Shown here piece after piece: positions 1-11,854 of a DNA stretch of 64,000 nt (the first letter of the stretch is position 1; each line of letters begins with the position of its first letter). Source of the DNA: Polytrichum commune (taxonomy: Eukaryota; Streptophyta; Polytrichopsida; Polytrichales; Polytrichaceae); assembly GCA_950295325.1 (NCBI GenBank), contig OX485806.1, forward strand, positions 4,340,001-4,404,000. The letters are read 5' to 3'. The translations under genes and the position numbers were made by a program. Under the pieces are notes generated by a model that was given only the letters and a program-made list of their open reading frames with translations, was not told the origin of the DNA and ran no database searches.

Positions 1-3000
1 TTGGTTGGACTTTGGTAACTTTGACAACGGGTGCCAAATCATGGGGCCGTAGCTCCGTGATGACTACAACAAGTATGGGGTTTAGTGTGGACTTGTGTAT
101 GATGTGTGTGTGTGTCATCTATTGGGAGGGCAAGGTTTCAAGCTTAAGGAACAAGCGCCTACAACAAACATCCTTTTTAGAGCGACTCGTATCTTCTAGA
201 ATGTAGCATGTCTATTCCATCTAGAAAGAAATAAAAATCTAGGAGAATTGTACATTGGTCACCACTTTATGAACTCGGTGCCTATAATAGATCTATCTCC
301 CATGTTCTAAACGACATGATGATGTCACATCTTGGGAAATCAACATAAAGGGTTTAGAGAGTGGGTGTATATCGCATGAGCATAGCAAGAAGGACCCTAG
401 TGGTGTAGATTGTCTATCCTCGAGCACACGATTTGAGATAATGGTGGGTAGGGCTTACGTATATTTATGTCCTCCAACTTTGTCATAGCATTATTTATCC
501 TTGTAGGTCAGCTCCACTCACCTTGGAATAAAGCGGTTTTATTATGTGAGCTCCCCAAACAAAGTAATAATATTCAATTATTGTTTATACATTCATGTTG
601 ACACTTGAAAATTTGGGTGGAGTTATATTCCCAACACTATTCACATGAAGCATTGTTCATCATGATATTATTCACTGAAAATACTATTCATACCAACAAT
701 TTTCATTGAAAATATTGGGGTTATGAGTGGCCCATGTGACTCTATGGTGTCCTCGAGTCTTAACTACTTGTCCAACTACCATTTTTCATATCAATTCATA
801 ATGTTTCACATCCCACTTATTAAGTTGAACTCCCTTACTAAACTTACACAAACTCTTTGTGTTCTTCTTGTTACCTTATACGGATCCAATCCCTTATTTG
901 ACTAATACTCTCTATTTCCTAAGAGTTGTTCATGCACTACTATTTTCCTAAATCCGCCTACTGGGACTTTATTTACTTGATTGATTCCCTTCACATATAA
1001 CCATATTGATACGAAGAGACAATTCAACTCTACCATTCACCACACATAATTGAGCTAGAAACCCTCGTTATTATACATACCTTCTCTTAACACATACTTA
1101 GGAAAATATTCAACACACTTTACAAAAGGTAACCAAAAAACACCAAGTCTTCGTACTAAAACCAGTCACACCATAACACCGTTCCTCTTTGTCTTATATG
1201 TCCCTCAATCTCATCCTAATCCTACCTCTTATCCACACAATCCATAATTGTGGTCCCCCTGCACTGGAACCTTCTATCCTATTTCAATCTTCTGTACTAA
1301 TTCTTATCTACCTACAATAATAATAAAGTTATTTTTATTGTTAACAACGGTAATCTACACTAAATACATATAGTAGTGTGGTGTCAAAACACATAGCTAT
1401 CAAAGAACAACTACAAATTACAGGGACTCACTCTCAAACTTCCGAGGATGTGTTCATCCCTCAATGTCCCTAGAGACCACATTGTGTTAGTCACATCCTT
1501 CCTCCAAACCCCCTTAGGACTGATTGGAGGTCCTTTTTGAGAAGTACAAAGTTTTTGGGGAGCATGCAAGGTTTACTTCATAATGATGGTTTGAAAAGTT
1601 GATTTGGGTATACCATATTGTTTAAGGTTCTTCATTGAGCTCACATCTAACCTCCCAACCGGTGAGCAATCCCCAACATAATCGCTATATGCATGAAGAT
1701 TTGTTGACTTTTACTCCTCGAGTGGTGTTTATCTCCAAAAAAAGAGTTGTTGGAATATTTTTCTATGTTACAATGAAATAGAACTATGTTAATATTTGAG
1801 TTCAAATTATCTGCATAGTAATTATCATGAATCAAACTCAAAGAATTAATAAGTAATGCATAATGTATCATTTCTCTCAAATTTGTTAACATTGTAACAT
1901 GAATATGATATGTATGCATCTACAAAAGATAGAACCAAAAAATCATCTCTTGTAAATTGAATGACAAATTTTCAATTTCATTCACAAACATTGCTCACAT
2001 TGTATACTAACAATCATAGTCTTCTATGCATTTAAGTTTATGTCACAATTCTTCATAAGCTGAACATATCTCAAGGCAATTTCAAGGCAAGCTAATGACA
2101 TCTCCATTTTATGAAATTTGTTTACGTTTTTACGTTGAAAATGCTTATACACAAAGCTCATGAGCTTATATAGAAGGTCTAACCATACACATGTGTTCTT
2201 TGACTTTGAGTCAACAATTTTGCTCCATGAATGTTCCATAAAACAAGCTTGAAAGCTAATTGATCTTTAAAACACGTAATACCTTAGAGATTTATAAGGG
2301 TCAAGTGCTCATGGACTCAATCACTTATGTTAATGTGAAATTGATCACAATACAAAATTCATACCAGCATAGGTACACCAATCACCTATTTGGAATTATG
2401 CATTGCTATAAATTTATATTATGATTATAGTTTTTATACCAAAATAGGTTATTTCATGTTCCTTGATGTGCATAGTAGCTATTTATGTCATATAGGTTTA
2501 AAATGATACCTTCAATAAAAAATAATAGCAATGTGGAACTCCAAATAGTAGAACTAATAGGTGATATTGATGTAGTAATAAAACCCAAAGCTAGTCTAGT
2601 GATACACCAAATGTGGGATAATTCATTCATGGTAATGGAAATGATGATTTCCACACACTAAAATGTCTAATATCCAATGGGTTAGGCTACGGATATCCAC
2701 ATAAGGTAGTCGATCCATTCCTGATCATCACCCCATTTTCATAACTTAGGCCAACCTAATTCCATGCATCAATCTTTGAGCAATGCTAACATGTCATGAC
2801 TGGAATCCAACTTAGCTAAATGTTAGTGGCTAAATTGACAACTAGGTGTAGATTGCAAGCATATATAGGTGCCATAATTATTGATTACAAAAATCAAATG
2901 TCCTCGGTTTTGCAACTGATCGGCGGTTAGAAATAGGGTAGTCTATATCATGCGTATAGGTCGAAGAGAATATCCATTGAGAAACTTCATAGTAACTTGG

Positions 3001-3132
3001 CTATTGTGAATCTTTTTATGAATGATGCGAATTGATTCTTAATTTTATTCTCTACATGGGGATCTTTCCTCTAATCATACCTAAAGTACATATTTGCTAA
3101 ATTGCTTCATCAATCAGGAATGGTCGGCTACC
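1..3132. other. AT-rich intergenic DNA, no gene recognised
   Basis: All open frames are under about 95 codons and none shows a recognisable motif. The stretch carries a short inverted fragment of the hairpin MITE family described at 22454-22673 (around 2500-2560, motif 'ggaactccaaatagtag') and a dispersed repeat at 2845-3010. Nothing else could be identified. Confidence 0.6.
2845..3010. repeat. Dispersed repeat, inverted partner at 15490-15670
   Basis: The segment around 'agaaatagggtagtctatat' and 'agagaatatcca' is clearly related, in inverted orientation, to 15490-15670, where the complement reads 'agaaatagggtagctaaata' and 'agagaatatccac'. The two copies are diverged and have no visible terminal repeats, so they look like remnants of an older mobile element of unknown class. 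Confidence 0.5.
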
Positions 3133-3135
3133 TTA

Positions 3136-3526
3136 GGGTGAATTTCCGTGTAGGCCGTTTGCCCACTAGATTCTAGATAATAGTGGGTTGGAGGTGTTCG
3201 CATGTAGATAAGCACAAACTGCCAACCAACCACATTATGGTGACATACTAGAATGTGAAGGGCCATGAACACAAACCGCTAGACTTCCATGCACCCACTA
3301 AAACACTTTGTAACTACAAGTGCCAGTCACTGATTGAAGATCAGCGTTAAGAGGACAAGGTCTTAACATGGACAAGGTTAGTAAGTAGGCCCAAATTTGA
3401 GAAGGTGGAAAGTAGCTAGTTGGCACATACGAATCATAACCCATCATATTCCATCTACATTTGGCCAGGTTTATCATTAGCCCCACTAGAATCTGGTGGG
3501 CGAGCGGCCTACATGGAAACTCACCC
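3136..3526. mobile_element. Tourist-like (PIF/Harbinger) MITE, 391 bp, TTA target duplication
   Basis: The left end starts 'gggtgaatttccgtgtaggc' and the right end is its inverted match, ending 'gaaactcaccc', with about 40 bp of imperfect terminal inverted repeat that continues through 'cccactagattctag'. TTA lies directly outside both ends (3133-3135 and 3527-3529). A 3-bp TTA/TAA duplication with GG-starting inverted ends is typical of PIF/Harbinger. There is no transposase inside, so it is non-autonomous. The 94-codon frame on the minus strand overlapping its right end is not taken as a gene. Confidence 0.75.
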
Positions 3527-3529
3527 TTA

Positions 3530-5110
3530 GACTGAGAAAATTGCCGAGACAAGCCAAGCGTGCCAAGTCTCTGTACTTTCATATGGTGACGACAAGAGGG
3601 CCCTCTCGAACTGGGGCCCTATGCTTTCAAATGACACCTCAGGGGACATCGTTGTATGTTCTTTGAATATAACCAACAATGTTTACATGCAAACTCTTAT
3701 ACTCAACTCAGTGATCTCGCATCCTTCTTTATAATTGCATTGAACCAGATCCCAACTGCTTTGTTTTCCAAACAAATACTTGGTGTGAAGTGGGTGAAGA
3801 TGATATTATACTCTTTCAACCTGACCACGGTCAGCTCACAACTCATGAACTTGCAAACTCTGTAAAGGAGAGAGAGGACCGCAGAAGGCCCCATACTTCT
3901 TGCATTCAAGTTATGGAAGCATGTAGTCTGCTGGGAGTGGTTGTGCTTGCCACGATTGTGTCCACAGGTGAGGCTGAAACCCTAATCATGCCTCATATTT
4001 GTGTGTTTTTATTGTTGTGCGGTTCAGATGTCTATTCATTATTACTTGATTTCTAATGTTCAACTTGGCGTTATCCAGGTGCTTCCATTCAATGGAGGCG
4101 ACGGAGTGGACGTCACTGAGTTGCTTATGAGACTCATCTTGCCATATTCAAGGGTGTCTTTGTCCCCCTCAAGGATGCAGAGCCACTTCAACACACTACA
4201 AAGGCTCCCAGATCGCATTCTCTTGTTCTTGACGAAGATCCAGGTTTGACAAGGCCTAAACGTACACACTGGAGAACACAAGGTGGATGCTTCAAGTTTT
4301 TGCATGTTTTTGTGTTTGTTGTTTGTGTGTCTTTATCATTTTCATTCCATGGATGCAGATTTATGCCTTCGGTCCACTCACCCACACCAATTCATGAGCT
4401 TGCATGTTAAGCCACAAGAGTTGTTATTGCCATGGCAGCTACCACGACTCCTTGCCGACTCCGCATGCGTCAATCTTATGGTGCCAGGGATCTGTAAATT
4501 TTTGGATGTTGAGGCAAATGAGGACATTTAGACATAATCTCATTTCAATACTCGCTTGCCCATTATATGAATAATGTCCTTTGGCGAGCCATGTTTGCAT
4601 TTCTGAAACCTTGTAGGTTTTCTACCCTTTCGCATATGGTGTCCACAGATTTCAGTTCCTTCGATCACTTTATCAACCAATATGTTGAGGTCAATATGTA
4701 ACTGAATGTTCCTTAATTCGTTTTGGATTTCTTGGAGAGTTATGGACAACTCTTTGGATATAGTGCTTTGTAGTGTCTCCAGTGAATGAACTATTGGGAA
4801 CTGGGAATTGATATTCTATGTTTTGGGGGATTTTGACAATGGGAATTACATACACCCCGTGATGGTTTATTAACAATGAATCAACCTTGCAATATATAAG
4901 GAATAGTTTTTACTAGCCCCACTTCATTCATGATGGATGAGCCACTCTCAAATTGAGTAATCATTCAAATTGACCACATTTATAGGGCACTATAACACCT
5001 GTCATTGCATATAGTTATCACTCACCACTCAATGCTCACATGGTAGCACTCCTGTTTATATTATCATAAGCACATTTGTAAAAGCTTTTAACAACATATT
5101 GTATGTCTTT
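3530..5110. other. Intergenic DNA with an unassigned exon-like patch
   Basis: At 3790-4255 several short frames adjoin splice-like signals ('tccacag' then 'gtgagg' near 3965; 'atccag' then 'gtgcttcc' near 4075), so this could be a decayed gene. No domain was recognised in any frame and no assignment is offered. The remainder is AT-rich and featureless. Confidence 0.3.
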
Positions 5111-5240
5111 GGGCCGGTTCACACGGGATCTCAAGTCCTAAGTCCCAATTAACTTGAGGTCATTCTAAGCAATCTTAGTTCACTTGTTGAGAGCATGAAG
5201 ACTTAGCACTTCACATGGGTCCCAAGTCCTAAGTCCCAAG
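5111..5240. repeat. MITE end fragment, 'gggccggttcacacgggatc'
   Basis: The segment begins with an end-like sequence and continues with repeated 'caagtcctaagtccca' motifs. The complement of 9380-9434 begins 'gggttggttcacacggggtc' and then repeats 'ccaagtc'. The two are therefore related ends in opposite orientation, about 4.3 kb apart. No matching right end was found close by, so this is treated as a partial copy. The end sequence resembles the GGGCC-starting family at 29512 and 48071. Confidence 0.45.
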
Positions 5241-6340
5241 TATGTCATGGATGGCTACATGGCAAATTTTTTTGGAGGTGAGGCTTGAGACTTGTGTTGA
5301 GAGTTAGATTGAGCAAAAAGGTAGACCCAAGTCTCAACACAAGTATTGAGATTTGTTTGTATAAAATAATGAAGATACAAACAAGATCTCAACATTTCGT
5401 TCATTCAATCTTGATGGAAAGGATTCTAGTTTTTTTTAGATTGGAGGCACAAATGTTGAAAGCAAGAAATGAAACTGGAGGATAACATGGAAAAAAAAAG
5501 TGGTATTCTCTTGCAAAATTTCAAATTCAAATTGGGGCCAATTCGGCATTTTTAAAGGCCTTTGCCTTTTCCTCTTGCCCTAGACCCTCCTACCCCCCTC
5601 CCCCAAAAATTGGGGATTTTTTTTTGCAAATGTTGGGATTGGAACCCTAGTCTCTTCCATCATAATATGGATATGTACCATCAAACATAATAAAGAATCC
5701 TTTATTCTACCCTTGGTAGAATCATATATTTTAATTGTACCCGACTCCCTATTGTATTACTACCTTACTATCACCCTACCAGCTTTACCTTAGTAATGGA
5801 AATGCTACCTATATAGCCCATGCTTCTCTTAGGCTTACCGGCTCTCATTTTTTCCCTTATCATGCCATTGAGATACCACTTATGGTATATTACCAATTCA
5901 CATCATGAATACTACTGCCTCTAGTTCTACCTCTTGATCCTACGGTTATCATCTTGCCTATGACGTGGTCTAGTTACCACGACCTTGTGCTTAGGGATGC
6001 TACTGGTCACTCTCCTCCTACCATTATTGACCCCCTTCTCGTCATTTACTTTAAATCCGTCTATATATGTAACCTACCATCACCTACTTAGGTGACTACC
6101 TTATTTTAAGGATCCTAGTACTCTATAAGCATGGCATAATGACTGCCTTCTATTGTTATAGTTCCAAATCCTTCGATAGTTAGATATCCTATTCATTAGT
6201 GCCTCATTAGTCTTTTATGCTTGCCCTTGGTGGTTTAAGCACCTTACCAACTCCTCCTCTGGTTATACTATTCTCAAACCATACTCCTTATGCTTCATAC
6301 CCTTACTAAGGTTAAATAGTACTAAGAACACGATATTCAA
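5241..6340. other. Intergenic DNA, no gene recognised
   Basis: AT-rich sequence with long pyrimidine-rich stretches at 5570-5640 and 5700-6300. No coding frame, RNA gene or bounded repeat was identified. Confidence 0.5.
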
Positions 6341-6677
6341 TATTTTGAGAGAGTGGGATCCTCTCAAAATAATATTGGCCATTTATCAACCTAAAAGTCA
6401 TGTTAGGTTGATAAATACTGAATTATACTTTAGACGTGTAGTTTCCATTAAAATGAGAGTATGTTAAGCTGGGAAATCGACTCATTTAGGTTGAGTCGAC
6501 CTAAATGAGGACAATATTTTGTCAATTTAGGTTGAGTCGACCTAAATGAGGACAATTATGTTAGTCAATTTAGGTTGAGTCAACCTAAATGAGGACAATA
6601 TGTTGTCAATTTAGGTTGAGTCAACCTAAATGAGTCGATTTCCCAGCTTAACATACTCTCATTTTAATGAAAACTAC
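6341..6677. repeat. Foldback cluster: two hairpins and a 240-bp palindromic element
   Basis: Three inverted repeats follow one another. The first has 11-bp perfect arms (6341-6351 and 6361-6371). The second has 14-bp perfect arms, 'atttatcaacctaa' (6381-6394) and its complement (6403-6416). The third spans 6438-6677, with arms of about 60 bp matching almost perfectly ('gtagtttccattaaaatgag' onward). Inside it, a 23-bp near-palindrome based on 'atttaggttgagtcaaccta' recurs four times at 6484, 6525, 6568 and 6609, spaced 41-43 bp. The design is that of a foldback or MITE-like element; no clear target duplication was seen. Confidence 0.8.
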
Positions 6678-8139
6678 GGCAAAATTTACGGCAGAAAATC
6701 AAATGGTATTTTTTTACTTGTACTCTACAACTTTCCACTGGTTTTCATTTCATTCTTGGATAAAGAATTTGCTTTATGTACTCTCAAGTCACTGGAAAAC
6801 TCTCATTTTACTGAATATTGTGTTTAAGCCAACATAATGAGATCTTGTCTCCTTGACTAATTTCCTTTACTATTATCGAACATCATTCAAAACAACATTG
6901 CATGCCTACATTTCTTAGCACAAGACATTCAACATAGCCATACATTGTTGAGACACTTATTTCAAAATAATCCAACCAACACCTTCATACAACATTGAAC
7001 ACACCCCAAAATTATTCACTCTCCCTTCAATGTTTTTTTCCCACCTATATCTCAACTCCTACTTTTGATCCTAATCACACCTTCCTAGTGGTTCTTCTTC
7101 CTTCTCTCTTATCCTTATCTAATCCTTCTTTTTCAACTAACTCTTGTCCTTACCTAGTTACTTCCACTTTTTAGGTCATTTCTGAAGGGTAACTTCTACC
7201 TACCATTAACAAAATCATACTTTCTTCTCTTGATTCCCCTTGAAATTTCCATCATTTCTAGCATTGTGTGATGATATCTTCATTCATTGACTATAAGAAT
7301 TGAAACATGGTTGTGTTTCCACGCAAGAATGGTTGCATCAGTTCCTAGATATTCAAAATCTAGTGTAGCTTACAAGAATATTCTTTTTTGCACTTTCTAA
7401 GCAATACAAAGGAGATAAATTAGTGAATGAGGTATCAGAGAATGATAGACATGAATGAGAATTTTATAAATCTATCAATCAACGGTTGCGTCAAGCAAAT
7501 CAGGTCATGAAGCATGTAACTACATTAGTAAATGATGCAGATGTTACATCAGATCAAAGTCAAGACAATCGTTCTAAACACACAACAATCAAGTCCTCTT
7601 TCTACCTTAAGAAATATACAAAATTTTCATGAAAATTTATTAGTATTTTAAAGAAGAAAAACAATTAAAATAGTATTATCATGATAAAAAAAGTTTATAA
7701 AAAATGAAGACATTGCTAGGGGGAAAAATAAATTTATCATATGGATAGATTCTTAAATAAACTAGAGTATCTTTCCCTAGTCAAAATTTGAAGATCTTTT
7801 AAATTATATTGTTGCTTCTCTAGTTAATTTTTCTTTGTGAATAGTTTTGACTAATAGTTGATGTGCTTGAGTTGCTTCATGCAATACATTTTTCAATTAA
7901 TATTTTCAAGTTTCCTTATGTTAATGTTCATTTTTGACCTCCCCATGGCCTTCCTCTCCCTCTTCCTTAAAGATACCTTGCAAAATTCCTCGTTACAGTG
8001 CTTGCATCTCTTTAATTGTTGATTTTGTAATGCAAAAACATGGTTATGTTATGAAAATATCGTAGTGTAGAATTTGCTTTAGTTTGTAATTTTATTTATG
8101 CTTCTCTAATCCATATCATATAAATGATATATTCATGAA
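6678..8139. other. Intergenic DNA, no gene recognised
   Basis: Very AT-rich and without recognisable coding or repeat structure beyond simple pyrimidine-rich runs around 7020-7180. Confidence 0.5.
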
Positions 8140-8950
8140 TAATTCATGGATTATGGCGCCATGTATATGCAGTAACAATTGTAGGAATAATTTATAAAAG
8201 CATATTAATTATTTTCAGCAATGTTGTGCACTTCTCCTTCAATATGCCAAATGCTTGTTCAATTGTCAAACATGTACTTGATTGAATAAAGTTCCAATGT
8301 GCTATCTTATGTGACAATCTTTCTTTCTCACCTTTGAAAAGTGAATAAAACCAATGACATATAGGATAAGCTACATCACCAATGAACTTATAAGGTAGAA
8401 AGACTCCTCTCATGGTTTTCTACCAAATCTATGTTTTTGGAATATATCCTAATCATGTATGTGACTAGCCCAACCGAAATCATAATTGAAAAATTTGCAT
8501 TGTGCAGCTACAACCCCTTCAAACAACGCCAGAAATAATTTCCTTCTACAATCCCAAGAAGGTGTGATGATGTGAATAAGACTCTTATCAATTGCTTCCA
8601 ACACATATGGAATGCCATGAAGGTCTTCAAAATCATAGGTAACTTTGTTATTTGAGCTAATGTTTGTTTCTCAAAGATCAAAGACCTCACACAATTTCTT
8701 ATAGCTTTAAAACATTCTCTTACAATTATTAAGCGATACTATGTGCTATCTCATATGAATCAACAAACATTATCACAGTATTACCACTTCTTAATGAATT
8801 ATTGTCAAAGCAACTCTAGTATGTATGGGAATACATTTTTTTTCACATTTGTATCTTTGTGTGAAAATATGACTAAATTTAAACATAAATATCTAAGTGT
8901 AAGAAGATTCATTCACATATGCCCTTTCAATATATGCTCCAAAAATAAGC
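8140..8950 (-). pseudogene. PIF/Harbinger transposase relic (DDE_Tnp_4 type)
   Basis: Reading the minus strand across frames gives the landmarks of a plant Harbinger transposase in the right order. Near 8800-8850 is 'HTRVALTI', then 'DLHGIPYVLEAIDKS' (family form usually GIPYVLGAIDGSH, first catalytic Asp near 8588), 'CRRKLFLALFEGVVAAQCKF', 'YDFGWASHIHD' (second Asp, near 8455), 'YKFIGDVAYPICHWF', and 'IEQAFGILKE' with the third acidic residue near 8250. The last part, near 8150, resembles the usual '-PTIVTA-LHN-' end. At least one frameshift (near 8413) and several stops interrupt it, and the Gly-Ser-His after the first Asp is changed, so it cannot encode active enzyme. Known members cut and paste DNA at TTA/TAA sites, the duplication seen on several small elements in this window. 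No terminal repeats of the parent element were located. Confidence 0.85.
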
Positions 8951-9224
8951 TCAAAATATTATGCTCTACATATTCACCTACCCTCTCATATTTCCATAAG
9001 AACTTTAGAGTGTTCATTTGACCTCCTTCAAGAATGAAAACAACCATCGTTTCAACATTTTATTCATACATAATCGATTTGTTGAAATGCCAATAAGGTG
9101 AAAATCACATGTTTTATAGGCATGAAGAGAGCAAGGACACCATGAATATGTTGTCTTGTTTCATTCATGGCAAAGGAAATTGAATTTCTTTGAAACATAT
9201 ACTTTCATGATGGTAGAAGTATTT

Positions 9225-9434
9225 AAGAAATCCCTTGGGACTTTATGTTAGAAATGGCTCTTGGAACTTGTAGATGGGACTTTGCACTTCACACGGGCAA
9301 GTCCCACGTCCCATGCAAGTTACATATTAATGGCCTCTTGAGGCTCAAAAGTTGGGACCTTGCCTCTATGTTGGGACTTGTTCACACGAGTGGGACTTGG
9401 GACTTGGGACTTGGGACCCCGTGTGAACCAACCC
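9225..9434. repeat. MITE end fragment with G-quadruplex motif
   Basis: The right end reads 'cccgtgtgaaccaaccc' followed by TTA and mirrors the end at 5111. Before it are four GGG runs separated by ACTT (9392-9415), a textbook G-quadruplex pattern made by repetition of 'gggactt'. The segment from 9235 is rich in variants of 'gggactt' and 'gtccca' on both strands, so it can also fold on itself. The left end could not be placed. Confidence 0.5.
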
Positions 9435-11691
9435 TTATCTAATGGGGACTTGGGCACGCTAAGGCTTATGAAAGTTTTCAGGGGGGCCTTGGAGCCAAGA
9501 AACTAGGGAATTCTCAATGAACTTTATGTGGGATCTTGCATGCCTCAAGGCCCTGCCAAGGGTTCACACACATATTGAAGCAATGTAAAGTTAAAGCCCT
9601 TAGATGTATTTATACTTAATATATGGCTTTAAAAACAAAACAAAACCCTTGGTTGAACGCGTGTGCTATGCTATATAAAATTAGTGCATTCGGAATCCAC
9701 CAACTACTTTTGTAGGTTCCAAATATTGTCAGATCTTTCTAGGGGGTGGGGTGTGAGGGGTGTGTTTTCATTTGAAGTTTCTTTTTATTGAGGTTGATTT
9801 CAAAGAAGGGGGCGGCGGACGATGATAAATGTGTGGACTTGTCATTGGAGAATGTAAATTCTAGATTAAAATAAACTGTGAATGTATTTTTCCTTGTTGC
9901 TCCATGGCGAGTGTGATAACGGGAGAACCTTCCGCCCTGCTTCTAATATTTTGTTTGAATATAGTGATGTATTTGTCCAATTTTTGTTGGATTATAGTGT
10001 TCGGGATATCGTCATGGCAGCATGTGAATTCAATGTGTGTGTGGGAGTTTTGAGGAGAACTAGGACGATGGGGAACAATTTGTAGCTCTTGTAATGACAT
10101 TGACATGGGTTTGAGAGGAAATCACATGTATGGTGTGAGATTTAGTCCATAATTGTGTGTTTAGATGGGAAGATGATGTAGTTTTTCGGTCCAGTAAAAT
10201 GGTGTGTTAGAAGTCTTTCTTTAATATACTGAAGGCTTGATTGTGTTAGTCCATGTTGGGAATGGGAGAGACACAACTCTATTCATGAAGATGTATGTGG
10301 GGAGGTGATGGTATGGTATAGGTGTGGACATGTAAAGAGCCACAAGTTCCATCCGTAGAATGATTTGTCAAAGGGGGAGTCAAGCACTTTGTGATGGTGT
10401 TTTAGATGGGTGAGTAAACTCCATATCACGAGGTGGATGCTACAAAGTATATGATGGAGCCATTGGTGAATGTGCTTTGTGGGATGGGATATTTAGCTTG
10501 ATGATGCATGGGGAAGTTAGGTGGGGGTGAGGGGGGTGTTGTGGCAGGGTGCGGAGGGTTAAGGGCCTTCCAACTTCTACGACGACATGTTTACCAATGT
10601 CTGAGGAGAATAGGGTAGGTTGTGGTTGAATGGGGCAATAAGGAGGAGATGGGGATTGAAAAGGGTGCAGGGGATAGCATGTGATTGGTGCATGCATATG
10701 TGAGACAAGGCTTTTGGTTTTTTCCTCTAAATATAGCTAGGAACTGGATTGTTTATGTAGTATTGGAGCTTGTTGCAGGGGTGGTGCGCTAGGATTTGGA
10801 TATCAGTATGTGGTTGATAGTTGGGATGATGTTGGTAATCCCAATTGAAGTTGGGGATGAGGCAGATGGTCATGGATTTGGGATATTCAAGCTAGTGATT
10901 TGTGCCCACTTTTTACTTGCTTTTGGTTCTAAGATTGAGGGGTATGGCTAAGCCGATTTTTTGTCATTTGTATTTATGTACTATAATACAGTTGAGTGCA
11001 TTTACCTTAGGTGAGATTAGCACAGGGGAGGGGGGAGGGAAAGAGAAGGGCAACCCCAAGAGAAAGACATATATAACCCATGCCACTTTAAGTCTCTGAT
11101 GTTAACTTGATTTATTTTAATTTTAAAATCTGATTGGTCATTTCCCATTCAATTAGGTGTATATATAAACCGATTACCACAGTGTACAATAAATGCACAT
11201 AAAACAAACAATTTTAACCATGAATGCAATTATCATAGGATGTTGAGCACATGATTTTTCAGAGTTGAATAACAAAATCTAAATCGAGGTTGTTGCCATT
11301 TTCAAAACAAATTCTGAAGCTCGTATAAGTATAATTCTTGTTATCAAAGTGAGTCTTTCTTTCTTTTGATTTGTTTGATGATCATATAGTGAGGCCCGCT
11401 ACAAAGGATATGTGGTTTTAAAGATGCCCAAAGAGAAAGTCGTGCATAACTTAGGTTCAACCTCGTGAGGCCATGAGTCACGAGCGGGAAGAGAATGGTC
11501 AGGTGACGCTGAGGACCCACGGGCTTTGTCTTTTTGGCCTGATTGGTGGCCGCATGTGAGTCAAAGGATTGTTAGGAGTTCGACACAACAAAGGCCAGGG
11601 CACGTAAGCAAATCATTGAGCTTCTGGTTTTGTCCCATATGGCACGTAAGGACATTAACCCATATGGCTTGGCCTAACCCACCCCCATTAA
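9435..11691. other. Intergenic DNA, no gene recognised
   Basis: Purine-rich on the plus strand around 10140-10900, with several frames of 65-85 codons lacking motifs. A short SSR-like GA-rich patch lies at 11025-11060. No gene, RNA or bounded element was supported. Confidence 0.5.
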
Positions 11692-11851
11692 TAGCATGCC
11701 CATACTTAATGGCGTGGGCGACCATTGAACGGTTGGTTCCCACCAGCAGGGGCCACTTTTAGTTCCAATTTGGCTACTGATAGCCACGGGATGTAACAAG
11801 TGATGGTAGGAAGTGTTCACTGGTGGTCCGCACCAGTAAGTGTGGACGCTA
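11692..11851. mobile_element. Tourist-like MITE, 160 bp, TAA target duplication
   Basis: Starts 'tagcatgcccatacttaatg' and ends 'caccagtaagtgtggacgcta', an imperfect terminal inverted repeat of about 17 bp. TAA flanks both ends (11689-11691 and 11852-11854). It is the same family as 50422-50578, with shared internal motifs 'ggggccattttaagctcc' (here slightly changed), 'gatgtaac' and 'ccgcaccagta'. Non-autonomous, with no open frame of its own. Confidence 0.75.
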
Positions 11852-11854
11852 TAA

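Noticed and set aside
6484..6631. CRISPR-like array of palindromic repeats
   Set aside because: The intervals between the palindromes are themselves repeated, not unique spacers, and the whole lies inside a foldback element.
5111..9434. A single 4.3-kb Harbinger element bounded by the inverted GGTTCACACGGG ends and containing the transposase relic at 8140-8950
   Set aside because: Attractive because the relic lies between two inverted ends, but the left flank is TTT while the right is TTA, both ends look like parts of small MITEs rich in 'aagtccca', and the 6341-6677 foldback lies between; comparison with other copies would be needed.
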